Assembly (NCBI RefSeq): GCF_015751765.1
Contig: NZ_JADOTX010000001.1
Location: 4,898,001 to 4,962,000 of the forward strand
DNA from: Micromonospora ureilytica
GTDB taxonomy: Bacteria > Actinomycetota > Actinomycetes > Mycobacteriales > Micromonosporaceae
DNA length: 64,000 bases
Direction of reading: 5' to 3'
Part shown: positions 41,062-48,593 of the stretch, piece after piece
How the letters are laid out: each line of letters opens with the position of its first letter
How positions within the stretch are numbered: position 1 is the first letter of the stretch
Translations under genes and position numbers: made by a program
The notes under the pieces: model-generated
What the model saw: only the letters and a program-made list of their open reading frames with translations
The model's database searches: none
Told to the model about the DNA's origin: nothing

Positions 41062-41999
41062 CCGACCTGCTCACGCTCGGCGAGACGATGGCGGCGTTCC
41101 GCACCACCGGCCCACTGCGGCTGGGCGGCACCGCCGGGATCTCCGTCGCCGGCTCCGAGTCGAACGTGGCGATCGGCCTGGCCCGGCTCGGCCACCAGGC
41201 TGCCTGGGTCGGTGTCACAGGCGCCGACGAGCCCGGCGAGCTGGTCCGCCGTACGCTGCGCGCCGAGGGCGTCGACCTGACCTGGTCCCGGGTCGACGCG
41301 ACAGCCCCGACCGGGCTGATTCTCTTCGAGAACCGGGTCGCCGACATCAACCGGGTCACCTACCACCGCTCCGGGTCGGCCGGCTCCCGGCTGGGCCCGG
41401 CCGACGTCACCCGGGCCTTCGACGCGCCCGGACCACCACCCCGGCTGCTGCACGTCACCGGGATCACCTGCGCGCTCGGCGTCGAGCCGTACCAGGCGGT
41501 GGTGGAGGCCGTCCGGCGCGCCCGCGCGGCCGGCGGCACGATCTGCCTGGACGTCAACCACCGCAACCGGCTCTGGTCGGTCGCGGAGGCGGCCGCCGCG
41601 CTGCGCCCACTACTGCCCTCGATCGACCTGGTGATCGCCTCCGACGACGAGTTGGCAGTGCTGACCGACGCGACCGACCCGGCCCCGGCGCTACTCTCGG
41701 CCGGAGTCACCGAGGTCGTGGTCAAACACGGCGCCGGTGGGGCGACAAGCCACAGCGCGAACGGCACCATCCACTGTCCGGCCCGGACGGTGCCGGTGGT
41801 GGACACCGTCGGCGCGGGCGACGCCTTCGTCGCCGGGCTGCTCTCCGGCTGGCTCGACGGCGTCGACGCCCCGACCCGACTGGACCGGGCCGTCACCACC
41901 GGTGCGTTCGCGGTCGCCACCCGGGGCGACTGGGAGGGCCTGCCCGATCGGGCCGAGCTGGCGCTGCTCGACCACGGCCCCGGCGGTACGGTCCGCTGA
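41058..41999 (+). CDS. PfkB-family 2-keto-3-deoxysugar kinase
   Basis: 313 residues, ribokinase/PfkB fold. GGTAGISVAGSESNVAIGLA binds sugar, LDVNHRNRLWS matches 2-keto-3-deoxygluconate kinases, and DTVGAGDAFVAG holds the catalytic Asp and anion hole. It phosphorylates 2-keto-3-deoxygalactonate before aldol cleavage. In E. coli this step uses a different family (DgoK); a PfkB enzyme is a non-orthologous replacement. GTG start overlapping the aldolase stop. Confidence 0.9.
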   Translation: MTDLLTLGETMAAFRTTGPLRLGGTAGISVAGSESNVAIGLARLGHQAAWVGVTGADEPGELVRRTLRAEGVDLTWSRVDATAPTGLILFENRVADINRVTYHRSGSAGSRLGPADVTRAFDAPGPPPRLLHVTGITCALGVEPYQAVVEAVRRARAAGGTICLDVNHRNRLWSVAEAAAALRPLLPSIDLVIASDDELAVLTDATDPAPALLSAGVTEVVVKHGAGGATSHSANGTIHCPARTVPVVDTVGAGDAFVAGLLSGWLDGVDAPTRLDRAVTTGAFAVATRGDWEGLPDRAELALLDHGPGGTVR

Positions 42000-42020
42000 C
42001 GATCCTTTGGGAGGAACACC

Positions 42021-42902
42021 ATGGAGCTGACCGAGCCGACCGTCTGGAGCACCGACCGGCTGGAGTTGGGTGAGGGCCTACGCTGGGTCGACGACCGGCT
42101 GGTCCTCGTCGACCTGCTGGCCGGGCGACTGCTGGAAACCGACGGCAACGCCCCGACCCCACTGCGGGAGCTGCGCCGCCTCGACGTGCCGCTCGGCGCA
42201 GTCGCCCCGGTGGTCGACCGACCCGGTGAATGGCTGGCCGCCGCCGGGACCGGCGTCACGGTGCTGCCCGCCACCGGCGACCCCCGACCGGTCGCCGAGC
42301 TGGTCGCCGACGCGTCCGAGCCGACCCGGATGAACGACGCGGTCGCCGACCCGCACGGCCGCTTCTGGGCCGGCAGCATGACGTACGCGATGGTGCCCGG
42401 CGGGGGCACACTGTTCCGCCTCACCCCGGGTGCCGAGCCGGTCCCCGCGGTGACCGGGCTGACCATCCCGAACGGGCCGGCGTTCGACGCGGACGGCACC
42501 ACCATGTACCTGGCCGACACCCCGCGCGGCGAGATCGACAGGTTCACCGTCGACCCCGCCACCGGAGACCTGCGCGGGCGGGAGCCGTTCCTGCGGCTCA
42601 CCCCCGCCGACGGCGGCCCGGACGGCATGACGGTCGACGCGGCCGGCCACCTCTGGATCGCGCTGTGGGGCGGCTCCGCGGTACGCCGCTACCGGCCCGA
42701 CGGCACCCTCGACCGGGAGATCCGGCTACCGGCCAAGCAGCCGGCCGGCATCTGCCTGGGCGGCCCGGACCTGCGGCGACTCTTCATCGGCACCGCCCGG
42801 GTGGGGCTGGACACGGCGGGCCCGCAGGACGGTGCGCTCCTCGCGGTGGACGTCGCGGTGCCCGGCCTGCCCGCCGCGCGCGCCGGCGCGCCAGCGAGCT
42901 GA
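42021..42902 (+). CDS. SMP-30/gluconolactonase-family lactonase
   Basis: 293 residues, six-bladed beta-propeller with Ca-dependent lactonase residues: EGLRWVDDRLVLVDL (first Glu ligand), RMNDAVADPHGRFWAGSM (Asn/Asp), LTIPNGPAFDADGTTMYLAD (Asn) and PDGMTVDAAGHLWIALWGG (Asp). It should open galactonolactone to galactonate, the step between the SDR and DgoD. ATG with GGGAGG 6 nt upstream, 21 nt after the kinase. Confidence 0.9.
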   Translation: MELTEPTVWSTDRLELGEGLRWVDDRLVLVDLLAGRLLETDGNAPTPLRELRRLDVPLGAVAPVVDRPGEWLAAAGTGVTVLPATGDPRPVAELVADASEPTRMNDAVADPHGRFWAGSMTYAMVPGGGTLFRLTPGAEPVPAVTGLTIPNGPAFDADGTTMYLADTPRGEIDRFTVDPATGDLRGREPFLRLTPADGGPDGMTVDAAGHLWIALWGGSAVRRYRPDGTLDREIRLPAKQPAGICLGGPDLRRLFIGTARVGLDTAGPQDGALLAVDVAVPGLPAARAGAPAS

Positions 42903-43002
42903 CCGGAGGCATATCGGACGCCGAGGCGGGAACAACCGCACCGAAGCGCGGTAACAGCCGACCGGTAGGGAGCGAGCCGATGAGCACCGTGGGACGGACG
43001 TC

Positions 43003-44106
43003 ATGAACGGGCCGGTCGGCGACGAGCCGATGGGCGAGCTGGAATTGGTGCACACCTTCACCGGCCCGATGCCGACCGGTGTGAGCGTCTCGCACCGGGG
43101 CCGGATCTTCGTCAACTTCCCGAAGTGGGGCGACGAGGTGCCGGCCACAGTCGTCGAGCTGCGCGACGGCCAGGAGATGCCCTACCCCGACCAGGCGTGG
43201 AACGACCCGTCCGGCGACGACGACGCCGGCGCGTTCGTCTCGGTGCAGAGCATCGTGGTGGACCCGGCAGACCGGCTCTGGGTGCTGGACACCGGCAGCC
43301 CGATGTTCCAGCCCACGAAGCCGGGCGGCCCCAAGCTGGTCCGGATCGACCTGGAAACCGACACGGTCGCCCAGGTGATCACCTTTCCGACGGACGTGGC
43401 GCCGCCGACGACGTACCTCAACGACGTCCGCTTCGACCTGCGGCGGGGCGAGTCGGGGGTCGCGTACATCACCGACTCGGCGGCTTCCGGGCCGAACGGG
43501 ATCATCGTGGTCGACCTGGCCAGCGGGGCCTCCTGGCGGCGGCTGCACGACCACCCGTCCACCAAGGCGGAGCCGCTGACGACGTTCCGCCCGGTGGTCG
43601 AGGGCCGACCGTTCCTCGAACGGCCGGCCGACGGGCCACCGAAACCACTGACAATGGGCTCCGACGGCATCGCCATCTCCGCCGACGGCGATCGGCTCTA
43701 CTACTGCCCGTTGGCGTCCCGGCACTTGCACAGCGTCTCCACCGAGGCGCTGGCCGACCCCGGCGTCACCCAGGAGGCGGTCGCCGCGACAGTGGTCGAC
43801 GAGGGCGAGAAGGGCACCGCCTCGGACGGCTTGGAGAGCGACGACGCGGGGCGGCTCTACCTCACCTCGTACGAGCACAACGCGGTGCTGCGTCGACTGC
43901 CGGACGGCGAGTACGAAACCCTGGTGCACGACCCGCGACTGCTCTGGCCGGACACCATGTCGGTGGCCACCGACGGATACCTCTACGTCACCGCCAACCA
44001 ACTGCACCGGCAGCCGCAGTACCAGCGCGGCAAGGACCTGCGACGCAAGCCGTACGCGCTGTTCCGCACCCGCATCGACGCCGGCCCGGTGCTGCTCCGC
44101 CCCTGA
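43003..44106 (+). CDS. Yellow / major royal jelly protein-like beta-propeller protein
   Basis: 367 residues. MPTGVSVSHRGRIFVNFPKW, SVQSIVVDPADRLWVLDTGS, NDVRFDLRRGESGVAYITDS, GSDGIAISADGDRLYYCPLA and PDTMSVATDGYLYVTANQLH match the Yellow/MRJP family, better known from insects but present in some bacteria. There is no signal peptide, so it is cytosolic here. Placed 100 bp after the lactonase on the same strand, it may be a second lactonase-like propeller for a sugar acid. Function unproved. Confidence 0.82.
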   Translation: MNGPVGDEPMGELELVHTFTGPMPTGVSVSHRGRIFVNFPKWGDEVPATVVELRDGQEMPYPDQAWNDPSGDDDAGAFVSVQSIVVDPADRLWVLDTGSPMFQPTKPGGPKLVRIDLETDTVAQVITFPTDVAPPTTYLNDVRFDLRRGESGVAYITDSAASGPNGIIVVDLASGASWRRLHDHPSTKAEPLTTFRPVVEGRPFLERPADGPPKPLTMGSDGIAISADGDRLYYCPLASRHLHSVSTEALADPGVTQEAVAATVVDEGEKGTASDGLESDDAGRLYLTSYEHNAVLRRLPDGEYETLVHDPRLLWPDTMSVATDGYLYVTANQLHRQPQYQRGKDLRRKPYALFRTRIDAGPVLLRP

Positions 44107-44128
44107 GCGGGTGACGCTGTCGCCGCGC

Positions 44129-44884
44129 TCAGCTGACGGGCAGGGTGCGGTCCAGGAGGTCGAACAGGGCGGCCCAGTGACGCTCGGTGGCCTGCTCGTC
44201 GTACGCCGGGGTGTCGGCCATGGTGTAGCCGTGGTGCGCCCCGGTGTACACCTCGGAGCGGTAGCGCACTCCCGCGGCGTCGAGCGCCTTCTCCAGCGTG
44301 GCGATCTGCTCGGGCGTCATCGACTGGTCGGCGTCGGCGTGCCCGAAGTACAGCTCGCCGGTGATCGAGGCGACGCCCAGGTGTGGGCTGTCTGGTGCCT
44401 CGGTGACGATCCGCCCTCCGTGGAAGCTGGCAATCGCGGCGATGCGGTCCGGGTGGGCCTCGATGGCCCGTAGCGCGTTCGTGCCGCCCATGCAGTAACC
44501 GGTGATCGCGACCGGGCCCGGCCGGACGTCGTCGCGGGCGGCCAGGAAGTCGAGGAACGCTGCGGTGTCCCGGCTGATCACCTCGGGGGTCAACGCGCCG
44601 ACCAGCGGCATGATCTTCTCGAAGAGCGCGGCGCGCTGGTCGGCCTCGCCGAGGCGGGACAGGTCGAACAGCGGTGCCCGACCGGCCCGGTAGAACAGGT
44701 GGGGCGTCAGCACCAGGTAGCCCCGGGCGGCGATCCGCTCGGCCATCTCGACCAGGCGCGGGCGCGGCCCGAAGGCGTCCATGAAGAGCAGCACCGCCGG
44801 GAACGGGCCGTCGCCGTCCGGTCGGGTCAGGCTCGCGTCCGCCACTCCGTCGCTGGTCGGGATGTCCACCGTCGTCGTCAGCAC
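44129..44884 (-). CDS. Dienelactone hydrolase-family protein
   Basis: 251 residues, alpha/beta hydrolase. Nucleophile Cys in GYCMGGTNALRA, Asp in FGHADADQSMTPEQ and His in YTGAHHGYTM form the Cys-His-Asp triad. Cytosolic; hydrolysis of dienelactones or other esters is the family role, substrate here unknown. GTG start with GAGGAGG 5 nt upstream. Convergent with the Yellow/MRJP-like gene (22 nt between stops). Confidence 0.88.
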   Translation of the reverse strand: MLTTTVDIPTSDGVADASLTRPDGDGPFPAVLLFMDAFGPRPRLVEMAERIAARGYLVLTPHLFYRAGRAPLFDLSRLGEADQRAALFEKIMPLVGALTPEVISRDTAAFLDFLAARDDVRPGPVAITGYCMGGTNALRAIEAHPDRIAAIASFHGGRIVTEAPDSPHLGVASITGELYFGHADADQSMTPEQIATLEKALDAAGVRYRSEVYTGAHHGYTMADTPAYDEQATERHWAALFDLLDRTLPVS

Positions 44885-45047
44885 TGTGCCTCCTCGTACG
44901 CCGATCTTGGTCCGTTCGGAACGTTACTCGCCGTATCGGCGTGCCCGGCGGGCAGCCGCGTGAACGCGGCGTCAAGAAATGGCGGTGACCCGTCGAAACG
45001 GCGTATCGACCGGTGCTCCGCCGCCGCGCGGTGGTGACGATGGGTCC

Positions 45048-45458
45048 ATGAGTCCTTGGCGGATGACACGCTGGGAACGCGGCGAGCCGCCGCCCGGCAC
45101 CGACACGGCCAGCGAGCCCGGCGAGCCCGCGACCAGAGCGGACGAGCCGGAGCGGCGGCACGAGGCGCTGGTCAGCGTCCGGCTCGGCCCGTCCGCGCCC
45201 GGCAGCCACCTTGTGGAGTACCTGCGCCACGAGCCGTGCGCCGTCGCGGCGTGGTGGATCGCCGCCGACGTCGACGCCGTGGTCCGCCTCTCCGCCGACA
45301 ACATCACCGTGCTGCACCGAGCCGTGGCCGACCTGCGCCTGCGCGCCGGGGTCGAGGTGGCGGAGGTCAACTACATCCTGCGCGCGCTCGACCTGACCAC
45401 CCCGGCCGACAGGCGTACCGCGAAGGAAAGCCATGCCTGGGTGAGGTCCGCGGCATGA
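45048..45458 (+). CDS. Small protein with Lrp/AsnC-like effector domain
   Basis: 136 residues. The first 45 are Pro/Glu-rich and probably disordered. The rest (HEALVSVRLGPSAPGSHLVE, YLRHEPCAVAAWWIAADVDA, VVRLSADNITVLHRAVADLR) resembles the alpha/beta RAM effector domain of Lrp/AsnC regulators, without the DNA-binding part. ATG at 45048 chosen as the start of high-GC3 coding; longer starts are possible. It is followed 57 nt later by the SAV_915-like gene. Confidence 0.6.
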   Translation: MSPWRMTRWERGEPPPGTDTASEPGEPATRADEPERRHEALVSVRLGPSAPGSHLVEYLRHEPCAVAAWWIAADVDAVVRLSADNITVLHRAVADLRLRAGVEVAEVNYILRALDLTTPADRRTAKESHAWVRSAA

Positions 45459-45515
45459 GCCGCTGCACCGACGCCCACCGCTTCCGTGACACGTGTGGAA
45501 AGGACCAACCGAACC

Positions 45516-45899
45516 ATGGACGAGGCCCCGATAATCTTCGCCGTTCCGGTGCGCGACCTGCCGGGACGGTTGGTGCGGACGGTGCGGACCGGCCGTTCGC
45601 CGCAGGGGCAACGGGTGGGCATCGCCTTCACCCGACCGGAGCTGCTGGTCGCCGCGATGGGCGCGGACCAGCAGTGGGTAGAGCTGTGCGAGTCCGCACT
45701 GCGGGGCATGCTGCGCCCGCTCGGCATCGACCGGATCCAGGTCGACCCGCTGCTGGTGGCGCCGCCACTCGACCGGGTGGATCCGATGCCTCGCGTCGAT
45801 CAGGCACGGACGAAGCGGACCGCGTCGGCGACCACGAAGCCGTTGGTGTCTTCGGTACGGATCAGCACGCTGCCGTCGGTGCCCGCCGTGAACGGGTAG
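45516..45899 (+). CDS. SAV_915-like small protein with C-terminal extension into the next gene
   Basis: 127 residues. The core (APIIFAVPVRDLPGRLVRTV, GQRVGIAFTRPELLVAAMGA, CESALRGMLRPLGIDRIQVD) resembles the SAV_915 family of streptomycete small proteins, role unknown. The last 35 or so residues are encoded antisense to the end of the convergent FAD-protein gene and look like translated antisense (RTKRTASATTKP), so the ancestral stop has probably been lost. AAGGA lies 11 nt before the ATG. Confidence 0.65.
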   Translation: MDEAPIIFAVPVRDLPGRLVRTVRTGRSPQGQRVGIAFTRPELLVAAMGADQQWVELCESALRGMLRPLGIDRIQVDPLLVAPPLDRVDPMPRVDQARTKRTASATTKPLVSSVRISTLPSVPAVNG

Positions 45900-47809
45900 G
45901 TGCCCAGCGCCATCCACTGGCCGCCGGCCTGCCGCTGGTCCACCGTCCGGGTGATCAACCCCCCGGAGTACGCGATGTCCACAGGCACGTTTGTCGCCCG
46001 GTTCGGATCCGCGGTCCAGCGCAACTGCACGGTCCACGACCCGGAGGTGGGCAGGATCGGGCGGAACCGCAGCCGGTTGACGCCCTTGGCGGTGTTGCCG
46101 TCGTGCTCGTAGTCGGGGCCGTAGTAGCCGCCGATGCTGGTGCTGCGCAGCCACGTCCCGGCCCGGGTGATCCCGCTGGTCGACGCGTTGTCCAGGATCA
46201 CCTCGCTGGTGGAACCCCACTCCAGCACGGCGCCGTCCTGGCGTAGCCGGGCCTGGAGGGCGGGCACGGAGACGGCCTGCACGGCGAGGTTCCCGGTGAG
46301 CGCCAGGGACGCCGCGGTGGCCGCCGCCTGGCCGAGGATCATGAACACGGGTTCCATCCGGATCGAGCCGTACGCGATGTGGCTCGACGAGAGGCAGACC
46401 GGCACCACCAAGTTGGCGCACTGGGCCTGGTGCGGAACGATCGCGCGGTAGCTCACCGGGTACGGCGCCGGTACGCCGATCTGCACGTCCCCCTCGTTGC
46501 GCACCTTGCCGTCGACGACGACCCGCTGACAGTTGTGCGAGTCCATCGTGTAGCTGGCCAGCCCCACCGAGTCGCTGGCGCGTACCCGGCCCCGGCAGTC
46601 GGCCTCGGTCATCACGTACGCGGAGACCATCCGGCGGGCCTCGCGGATGTAGAGCATCGGCGGCCAGCCACCGGTGCTGGTGAACTCGTCCACGGGCAGC
46701 CCCCACCGGGCGGTCGAGTCGCGGACCGACGCCGGCAGTCGGGGGTCGTTGGCCAGGAACCACATCAGCCCCTGCTGGTAGGTGCGGTGCTCGGCGATGA
46801 TGCTCTCCCGCGCCGCCCAACTCGCCGTCGGGTACGCGTAGTTGAAGCCGATGTTGTCGGTGGAGACGGCACCGTTGTTGTTGGAGTCGGTCTTCCCGCC
46901 GCCGATCGAGTGGGTGGTGAAGTACGGTCCGGCGTAGCCGGCCTGGATGTGCCGCAGCAGCAGCTCGTACCGGATCGGGTCGTAGCCGGACGGTTTGCCG
47001 AACGGGATCCGGTTGGCTGTCTGGGTCAGGCACATCCGGAAGCAGTACGCCTGGATCTTGTCGTCGCCGCTGCCCTGCGGGGCGAGTGGGGCGGCGGAGA
47101 TGCCCGGCAGCAGGCCGCTGGCGGGCGAGCCGGCCGTGACGTACGGGTCGATCGGGTACGCGAACTGGTGGGTGTTGCGCGACTGCACCCCGTTGATCGT
47201 TTCGCCGTAGGTGTCGTTGGACTCCCGTCCGACGGTGAACCCCACTCCGGCCATGGCCAGCAGATCGCCCTCGTAGGTGGCGTCGACGAACACCCCGCCC
47301 CGGTAGATCGACCCGTCTTCGGTGCGCAGCTCGGTGATCCGGTCGCCGGTGCGACCGATACCGGCCAGCCGGGCGTCGATGACCACCGGGACGCCCGCCT
47401 CGGCCAGCATCTCGGCGAAGACTGTGGCGGCGACGTGCGGTTCGAAGGTCATCCGCAGCGGCGACGTCGGCGTGAGGGTTCCGCCGTGGTACTTCACGTA
47501 CACCCGGCGGTAGAACTCGGCGGCCAGCCCACCGATGGACGCCTGGACGCCGGTGTCGGTGGCGCCCAGCCCGGCGGTGCTCAACCCACCGACGTGGCTT
47601 GTGGGTTCCACCACCACTGCGGTGCGGCCGAGCCGGCGCATGGTGATCGCGGCGGCCAACCCGCCGGAGGTGGCGCCGTAGACGACCAGGTCGGCGGTGG
47701 TGACGGCGGCTCGGGCGGGGCCGGCCCGGAACGGGTCGGTGAGACCGGCCAGGACGAGGCCGGCGCCGCCGGCGGTCAGCAGCCGACGACGGGACAGGTG
47801 CAGAGACAC
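45800..47809 (-). CDS. Tat-exported FAD-dependent oxidoreductase with Golvesin-like C-terminal domain
   Basis: 669 residues. Tat leader LSRRRLLTAGGAGLVLAGL with cleavage near ARA-AV. FAD-binding domain (about 37-540): DLVVYGATSGGLAAAITMRR is the dinucleotide motif, with VEPTSHVGGLSTAGLGATD, VDATYEGDLLAMAGVGFTVG and MEPVFMILGQAAATAASLAL typical of the FAD_oxidored group. The last 125 residues (ILDNASTSGITRAGTWLRST, VQLRWTADPNRATNVPVDIA, FVVADAVRFVRA) are a Golvesin-like beta-sandwich. Substrate unknown; carbohydrate or glycan oxidation would fit the surroundings. The 3' end overlaps the convergent small gene by 100 bp. Confidence 0.88.
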   Translation of the reverse strand: MSLHLSRRRLLTAGGAGLVLAGLTDPFRAGPARAAVTTADLVVYGATSGGLAAAITMRRLGRTAVVVEPTSHVGGLSTAGLGATDTGVQASIGGLAAEFYRRVYVKYHGGTLTPTSPLRMTFEPHVAATVFAEMLAEAGVPVVIDARLAGIGRTGDRITELRTEDGSIYRGGVFVDATYEGDLLAMAGVGFTVGRESNDTYGETINGVQSRNTHQFAYPIDPYVTAGSPASGLLPGISAAPLAPQGSGDDKIQAYCFRMCLTQTANRIPFGKPSGYDPIRYELLLRHIQAGYAGPYFTTHSIGGGKTDSNNNGAVSTDNIGFNYAYPTASWAARESIIAEHRTYQQGLMWFLANDPRLPASVRDSTARWGLPVDEFTSTGGWPPMLYIREARRMVSAYVMTEADCRGRVRASDSVGLASYTMDSHNCQRVVVDGKVRNEGDVQIGVPAPYPVSYRAIVPHQAQCANLVVPVCLSSSHIAYGSIRMEPVFMILGQAAATAASLALTGNLAVQAVSVPALQARLRQDGAVLEWGSTSEVILDNASTSGITRAGTWLRSTSIGGYYGPDYEHDGNTAKGVNRLRFRPILPTSGSWTVQLRWTADPNRATNVPVDIAYSGGLITRTVDQRQAGGQWMALGTYPFTAGTDGSVLIRTEDTNGFVVADAVRFVRA

Positions 47810-47876
47810 GGCGGGGCTCCCGAGGGGTAACCGGTGAGGGGGACGGTTACAGAAGCACGCCGCTGCCGCTGCGAAC

Positions 47877-47892
47877 GAGATTCTTCAATCTC
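47877..47892 (-). promoter_or_regulatory. Perfect dyad upstream of the FAD oxidoreductase
   Basis: GAGATTCTTCAATCTC is a 6-bp-arm dyad with a 4-nt centre, 68 bp upstream of the start codon and in locally A/T-richer DNA. It is a plausible operator for a LacI-, GntR- or ROK-like regulator encoded elsewhere. Confidence 0.5.
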
Positions 47893-47912
47893 TGCCGGCG
47901 GGTGTCAACGGT

Positions 47913-48593
47913 TCACGGCCGGTAGCGGTAGCCCATTCCCGGCTCGGTGACGAGGTGGCGGGGGCGGGCCGGGTCGTCCTCCAGCTTGCGCCGCAGCTGG
48001 GCCAGGTACTGCCGCAGGTAGTTCGTCTCGTTCTGGTATTCCGGCCCCCACACGTCCTGCAGGAGCTGACGTTGACTGACCAGCTTGCCGGGGTGACGCA
48101 GTAGCTTCTCCAGCACGCTCCACTGGATGGGGGTCAGCTTGACCTCGGTGCCGTCGTCCTTGCGCACGCTGTGGTCGGCCAGGTCGACTGTGTGCTGACC
48201 GATCCGCAGTGCCGGCACCGCCTCGCTGGGCCCGCCGAGGCGGCGGGTCACCGCGCGGATCCGGGCCAGCAACTCCTCCACCCCGAACGGCTTGGTGACG
48301 TAGTCGTCAGCACCCGCGTCGAGTGCCGCGACCTTGTCCTCGCTGCCGGCCCGACCGGAGAGCACGATGATCGGCACTGTGGTCCAGCCGCGCAGGCCCC
48401 GGATCACCTCGACGCCGTCGATGTCGGGCAGGCCGAGGTCCAGCACCACCAGGTCGGGTGGGTGGCTGGCGGCGGCCTTCAACGCGGCGGCGCCGGTTTC
48501 GGCGACGTCCACGTCGTACCGGCGGGCCCGCAGGTTGATGCGCAGGGCACGCAGGATCTGCGGTTCGTCGTCGACGACCAGGATGCGCGTCAT
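47913..48593 (-). CDS. kdpE: KdpE response regulator
   Basis: 226 residues, OmpR/PhoB class. Receiver domain: acidic pocket DDE at 8-10, phospho-acceptor D52 in VVLDLGLPD, IIVLSGR, and Lys in VTKPFGVEEL. The winged-helix DNA-binding domain ends VTEPGMGYRYRP. When phosphorylated by KdpD it activates the kdp promoter under potassium limitation or osmotic stress. ATG overlaps the kdpD stop by 4 nt (ATGA). Last gene of the locus. Confidence 0.95.
   Translation of the reverse strand: MTRILVVDDEPQILRALRINLRARRYDVDVAETGAAALKAAASHPPDLVVLDLGLPDIDGVEVIRGLRGWTTVPIIVLSGRAGSEDKVAALDAGADDYVTKPFGVEELLARIRAVTRRLGGPSEAVPALRIGQHTVDLADHSVRKDDGTEVKLTPIQWSVLEKLLRHPGKLVSQRQLLQDVWGPEYQNETNYLRQYLAQLRRKLEDDPARPRHLVTEPGMGYRYRP

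Noticed and set aside
42980..43006. An 8-codon ORF (MSTVGRTS) overlapping the start of the Yellow/MRJP-like gene
   Set aside because: It has a fair ribosome site and an ATGA overlap, but is too short to separate from chance.
43983..47033. A 1016-codon minus-strand frame
   Set aside because: It crosses real genes in other frames and reads as Arg/Pro-rich antisense or shifted text.
46379..47830. A 483-codon plus-strand frame
   Set aside because: Antisense to the FAD oxidoreductase, Gly/Val/Arg-rich without motifs.
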